DNA of 64,000 bases, from the NCBI RefSeq assembly GCF_003313385.1, contig NZ_QMHN01000001.1:172036-236035 (forward strand), written 5' to 3'. The translations under genes were made by a program, and so were the position numbers. The stretch comes from Pedobacter chitinilyticus. GTDB lineage: Bacteria > Bacteroidota > Bacteroidia > Sphingobacteriales > Sphingobacteriaceae. Positions within the stretch are counted from its first letter, which is position 1. The number at the start of each line of letters is the position of its first letter. This document shows positions 61,212-64,000 of this stretch, one piece after another. The notes below the pieces were generated by a model, which worked only from the letters and a program-made list of their open reading frames with translations, was not told the origin of the DNA and did no database searches.

Positions 61212-64000
61212 AAACTTTATTTAAAAGAACGCTTGCCATTTTAATGGCTATTTTGGTACTCAACCAAGTATTTTTTCCTTGTGTTGCCTTCGCCTTAACC
61301 TCAGGCCCTAATTCGCCCGAGGCCAGTAGCTTTGAACCCGTGGATACTACGGATATGATTAATCCATTAACGGGAGATTTTACCTACGGATTGCCATTGT
61401 TGGAAGTGCCGGGGCCAGAAGGAGGCTATCCATTGAGTTTGTCTTACCATGCGGGTATACAACCAAATGAGGATGCTTCTTGGGTAGGTTTAGGTTGGTC
61501 GCTCAATCCAGGTGCTATTACCAGAAATGTGAATGGTTATCCTGATGATTTTAAGGATGTTACTAATACAATTAGGTCTTATTGGAGTGGGGGAACAACA
61601 AAAACGGTTGGCGTAGACGTGGGAATTGGTTTAGGGCCAGCTTCTGTAAACTTCGGCCTGTCGTTTTCTCAAGATACGTATAGAGGTTTTGGTGTAGGTT
61701 GGTCAGTTGGTGTAGGTGTAGGCGTTTGGAAAAGTGCTTCAGGAATGGTTAATGGTTCAGTAGGTTTTACGGTAGGGGTTACGCCCTACGGAGAATCTTA
61801 TGCTGGTATAAATGGAGGGCTAAGCTTTGGTAAAGCCAACGAAGAGGGCATGAAACTAGGTATTGGTGGTGGAATAACTATGGGTAATTCCATAAGTGCT
61901 GGCGCTGGTGCTAGTGTAAGCTATAGCAATGGAAAATCGGGATCCAAAAATATTCAAGCTTCTTTCCTGGGGTTGTCTATTAATTCTGGCGATGGAAAAG
62001 TATCCCTTTCTGTAGGTGGTGGCGCTAGTTCTGTAAATAGTGCCAATGCAGGAAGAATACAGACAGAATCGTCAGGGTGGTCTTTTGGTATTCCCTTACC
62101 GGGGATTAGTATTGGGATTAGTTCAACTTATACAAGATATTGGTCTGATGAAACCGCCTATGTAGCTACTAATGGTGTATTATATCAACCTTCTGGAGTA
62201 TCAAATGCCAATTATTTTGATAATCGTGCATATGATACTTATAGATTGTTAAATCCAGATCGTACAAATCCTTTGATTAGCAACGATCCAGATAAAATTG
62301 TTGGCGGAACTTATCCAGATTTCGATAGTTATAATGTTTCTGCTCAAGGTTTGAGCGGATCAATGAGGCCATATATTTATCAAAAAACTATTTATGCACA
62401 AAATAAAATCAATAATCAAGATCATAACAATGATGTGGTAGCCAGATTGGTAGCCAGCAATGTTAGTGAATCTAATAAATTTGCTTTTAGGTTTATCAAT
62501 GACTTTTCTAATAGTTATCGTCAGGAGTCAATTAATCCAACAGTATCTCAATTCAATTTTGCCAATGCTGTTTATGGTAATAATGATCAGAACTATGGCT
62601 ACGATACCAATGAAAATAGATTAGCTGGTTCTAAGCACGTTCAATATTTCACAAACGAAGAAATTAATTCAGGCAGTGCCAGAAATAAAGGTTTTGTTCC
62701 TTATGCGGGTGGAGGATTTAATGGATATCCTAATTCGCAAGAGTATGCCAAGCAAATTGGTGGTTTTATGATCACAAATGCAAGTGGCGTAACCTATCAT
62801 TACGCACTGCCAGTATATTCGATGCATGAAACGGTATACACCGAAAAAATATCTCGTAAAAATGGACATACCTATAATGACTTGTCTAAATCAAGCCAAT
62901 ATGCTTATAACTGGTTGCTAACCGCCATCACAGGTCCAGATTATATTGACAAAAATGAAAATTCCCTTTTAGATAGTGAAGACTGGGGGTATTGGGTTAA
63001 ATTTAATTATGGAAAATGGTCTGATTATTATGGTTGGCGTAATCCATCGGAAGGTTTTCATAGAGATATCGATAACGATTTTCAGAGCTATTCTAGAGGA
63101 TTTAAAGAAATTTATTACTTAAATAATATTAAAACACGTTCTCATGTAGCTGTTTTTGAAAAGGCTTATCGAGCAGATGGTAAGAGCGTAAGTGATATTC
63201 CTTATTACCTTAACAATGGGGGTATCCCTTCAGATAATGCAGGAACTGTGTCATCATTAAAACTGAATAAGATCTATCTAATGAAAATAGAAGATTATGA
63301 TGCCATGAGGTATCATCCAGATTATGGTAATTTGCCAGAAGAATGGGGTAGTTGGCTAACAAGCCTGGGGGGACAGCATGATATACAACAAGGTTACACA
63401 TCTGCATTACATCGATATTCTACCGTGTTAGATGATAAAGATACTGCAGTTCCAGCCATTGCTAATACTCTTAAAACTAAATCAATAAGAACCATTAAAT
63501 TTAACTACGATTATTCACTGGCTCAAGGAACTTATAATAGCTACGATCCTAATTTTGATCGCTATGCAGCCCAACCTGTAGATACTAAAAGCTATCCACG
63601 TTTAGGGAAATTGACCTTGTTATCAGTAGAAACTTTGGGGCTTAATGAGACTGCAATAAGTCCACCCATTGAATTTGAATATGACTTGGACCCTAATCAA
63701 CCAGAAAACAAAGATTATATACAATTTGTCAACGGAACAGCGGGGCCAGGTATTCAAACTAGCGTGGCAAATAAATTCTCTAAGGGAGATATTTTAAAAT
63801 TTAAGATTGGATCTGTGGATCACTATTGTGTATTAATGGCTGAATTAGGCAACTATTATCCCGTTCGATATATACAAGGTGGACACCCAAACTATCCTGG
63901 GCTAGTGGAAGCGGTAAGAACCAAAAACCCACCATATCATAAAGATAGATATGATATTTGGGGTATGTATAAATCAGATTACATTGGAGTCTCTAGCAAT
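61208..64000 (+). CDS. Giant RHS-type protein, partial (runs off the right edge)
   Basis: 931 codons visible, open to the last base. An N-terminal hydrophobic leader (about 1-30) precedes an RHS opening (TDMINPLTGDFTYGLPLLEVPG, SYHAGIQPNEDASWVGLGWS). A Gly/Ser-rich segment of about 170 residues (about 135-310) is inserted, and then the usual RHS-like beta-rich body (FNYDYSLAQGTYNSYD, GKLTLLSVETLGLNET). The C-terminal core and any toxin domain are not visible. As the last visible gene of the operon, it is the probable cargo or partner of the pseudopilus. Confidence 0.85.
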   Translation, partial: MKTLFKRTLAILMAILVLNQVFFPCVAFALTSGPNSPEASSFEPVDTTDMINPLTGDFTYGLPLLEVPGPEGGYPLSLSYHAGIQPNEDASWVGLGWSLNPGAITRNVNGYPDDFKDVTNTIRSYWSGGTTKTVGVDVGIGLGPASVNFGLSFSQDTYRGFGVGWSVGVGVGVWKSASGMVNGSVGFTVGVTPYGESYAGINGGLSFGKANEEGMKLGIGGGITMGNSISAGAGASVSYSNGKSGSKNIQASFLGLSINSGDGKVSLSVGGGASSVNSANAGRIQTESSGWSFGIPLPGISIGISSTYTRYWSDETAYVATNGVLYQPSGVSNANYFDNRAYDTYRLLNPDRTNPLISNDPDKIVGGTYPDFDSYNVSAQGLSGSMRPYIYQKTIYAQNKINNQDHNNDVVARLVASNVSESNKFAFRFINDFSNSYRQESINPTVSQFNFANAVYGNNDQNYGYDTNENRLAGSKHVQYFTNEEINSGSARNKGFVPYAGGGFNGYPNSQEYAKQIGGFMITNASGVTYHYALPVYSMHETVYTEKISRKNGHTYNDLSKSSQYAYNWLLTAITGPDYIDKNENSLLDSEDWGYWVKFNYGKWSDYYGWRNPSEGFHRDIDNDFQSYSRGFKEIYYLNNIKTRSHVAVFEKAYRADGKSVSDIPYYLNNGGIPSDNAGTVSSLKLNKIYLMKIEDYDAMRYHPDYGNLPEEWGSWLTSLGGQHDIQQGYTSALHRYSTVLDDKDTAVPAIANTLKTKSIRTIKFNYDYSLAQGTYNSYDPNFDRYAAQPVDTKSYPRLGKLTLLSVETLGLNETAISPPIEFEYDLDPNQPENKDYIQFVNGTAGPGIQTSVANKFSKGDILKFKIGSVDHYCVLMAELGNYYPVRYIQGGHPNYPGLVEAVRTKNPPYHKDRYDIWGMYKSDYIGVSSN

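Overview
The window looks like the chromosome of a Bacteroidota bacterium of the Sphingobacteriaceae type (Pedobacter or a close relative). This is inferred from the AT-rich sequence, SusC/SusD-type outer-membrane genes, type IX secretion tails, promoters of the Bacteroidota form (TTTG, about 19 bp, TAnnTTTG), RHS proteins with Bacteroidota-style N-termini, and many small dispersed palindromes. No rRNA, tRNA, CRISPR array, transposase or phage gene was seen.

Region 1 (1-3630): a 94-bp tandem repeat, an exported fasciclin protein, an exported methionine sulfoxide reductase B, and an ECF sigma factor / RskA-type anti-sigma pair. Region 2 (3630-34393): a large polysaccharide-utilisation locus. 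It holds a GntR/LacI-hybrid regulator, a GH3 glycosidase, a SusC/SusD pair, a DUF5017-like surface lipoprotein, three related very large proteins that look like (alpha/alpha)-toroid carbohydrate enzymes (13347, 15971, 28586), two SGNH/DUF4886 esterase-like proteins, a sodium:solute symporter, three tandem copies of a secreted propeller-like protein, and a cytosolic FAD-dependent oxidoreductase. Five sites made of pentamer repeats of the form ANACC sit at the regulator's own start and at four promoter regions inside the locus. I read them as the operators that make the locus one regulon. The likely flow is surface binding and cutting (SusD, DUF5017, GH3, toroid proteins, esterases), import by SusC and the symporter, and oxidation of the product inside the cell.

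Region 3 (34486-37532): galactokinase and galactose-1-phosphate uridylyltransferase, divergent from a Nudix-fold regulator, with a perfect 14-bp-arm palindrome between them. Region 4 (37535-46130): housekeeping and accessory genes: a siderophore-interacting flavoprotein with an AraC regulator, an ANT(6)-like nucleotidyltransferase, a four-gene operon (serine hydrolase, membrane LytTR regulator, intradiol-dioxygenase-like protein, YceI), and a Crp/Fnr regulator followed by an FNR-like box and an alpha/beta hydrolase.

Region 5 (46131-64000) is the accessory zone. It has small unknown proteins with decayed relatives, an RHS gene on the minus strand, a non-coding stretch with a 10-bp and an 11-bp periodic array (the latter inside inverted repeats), and then a long plus-strand operon. 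That operon encodes a fibronectin-like lipoprotein, a GspC-like protein, a MORN-type protein, two twin proteins with tail-fibre-like C-termini, a GspK-like/bactofilin-like hybrid, two pseudopilins, GspF, an OmpH-like protein, a lipoprotein, and a giant RHS-type protein that runs off the right edge. It looks like a type II-secretion-like pseudopilus linked to an RHS surface protein. No ATPase, secretin, major pseudopilin or prepilin peptidase is visible here.

The strongest candidates for something undescribed are the toroid-protein locus with its pentamer-repeat operators, and the pseudopilus/RHS operon.
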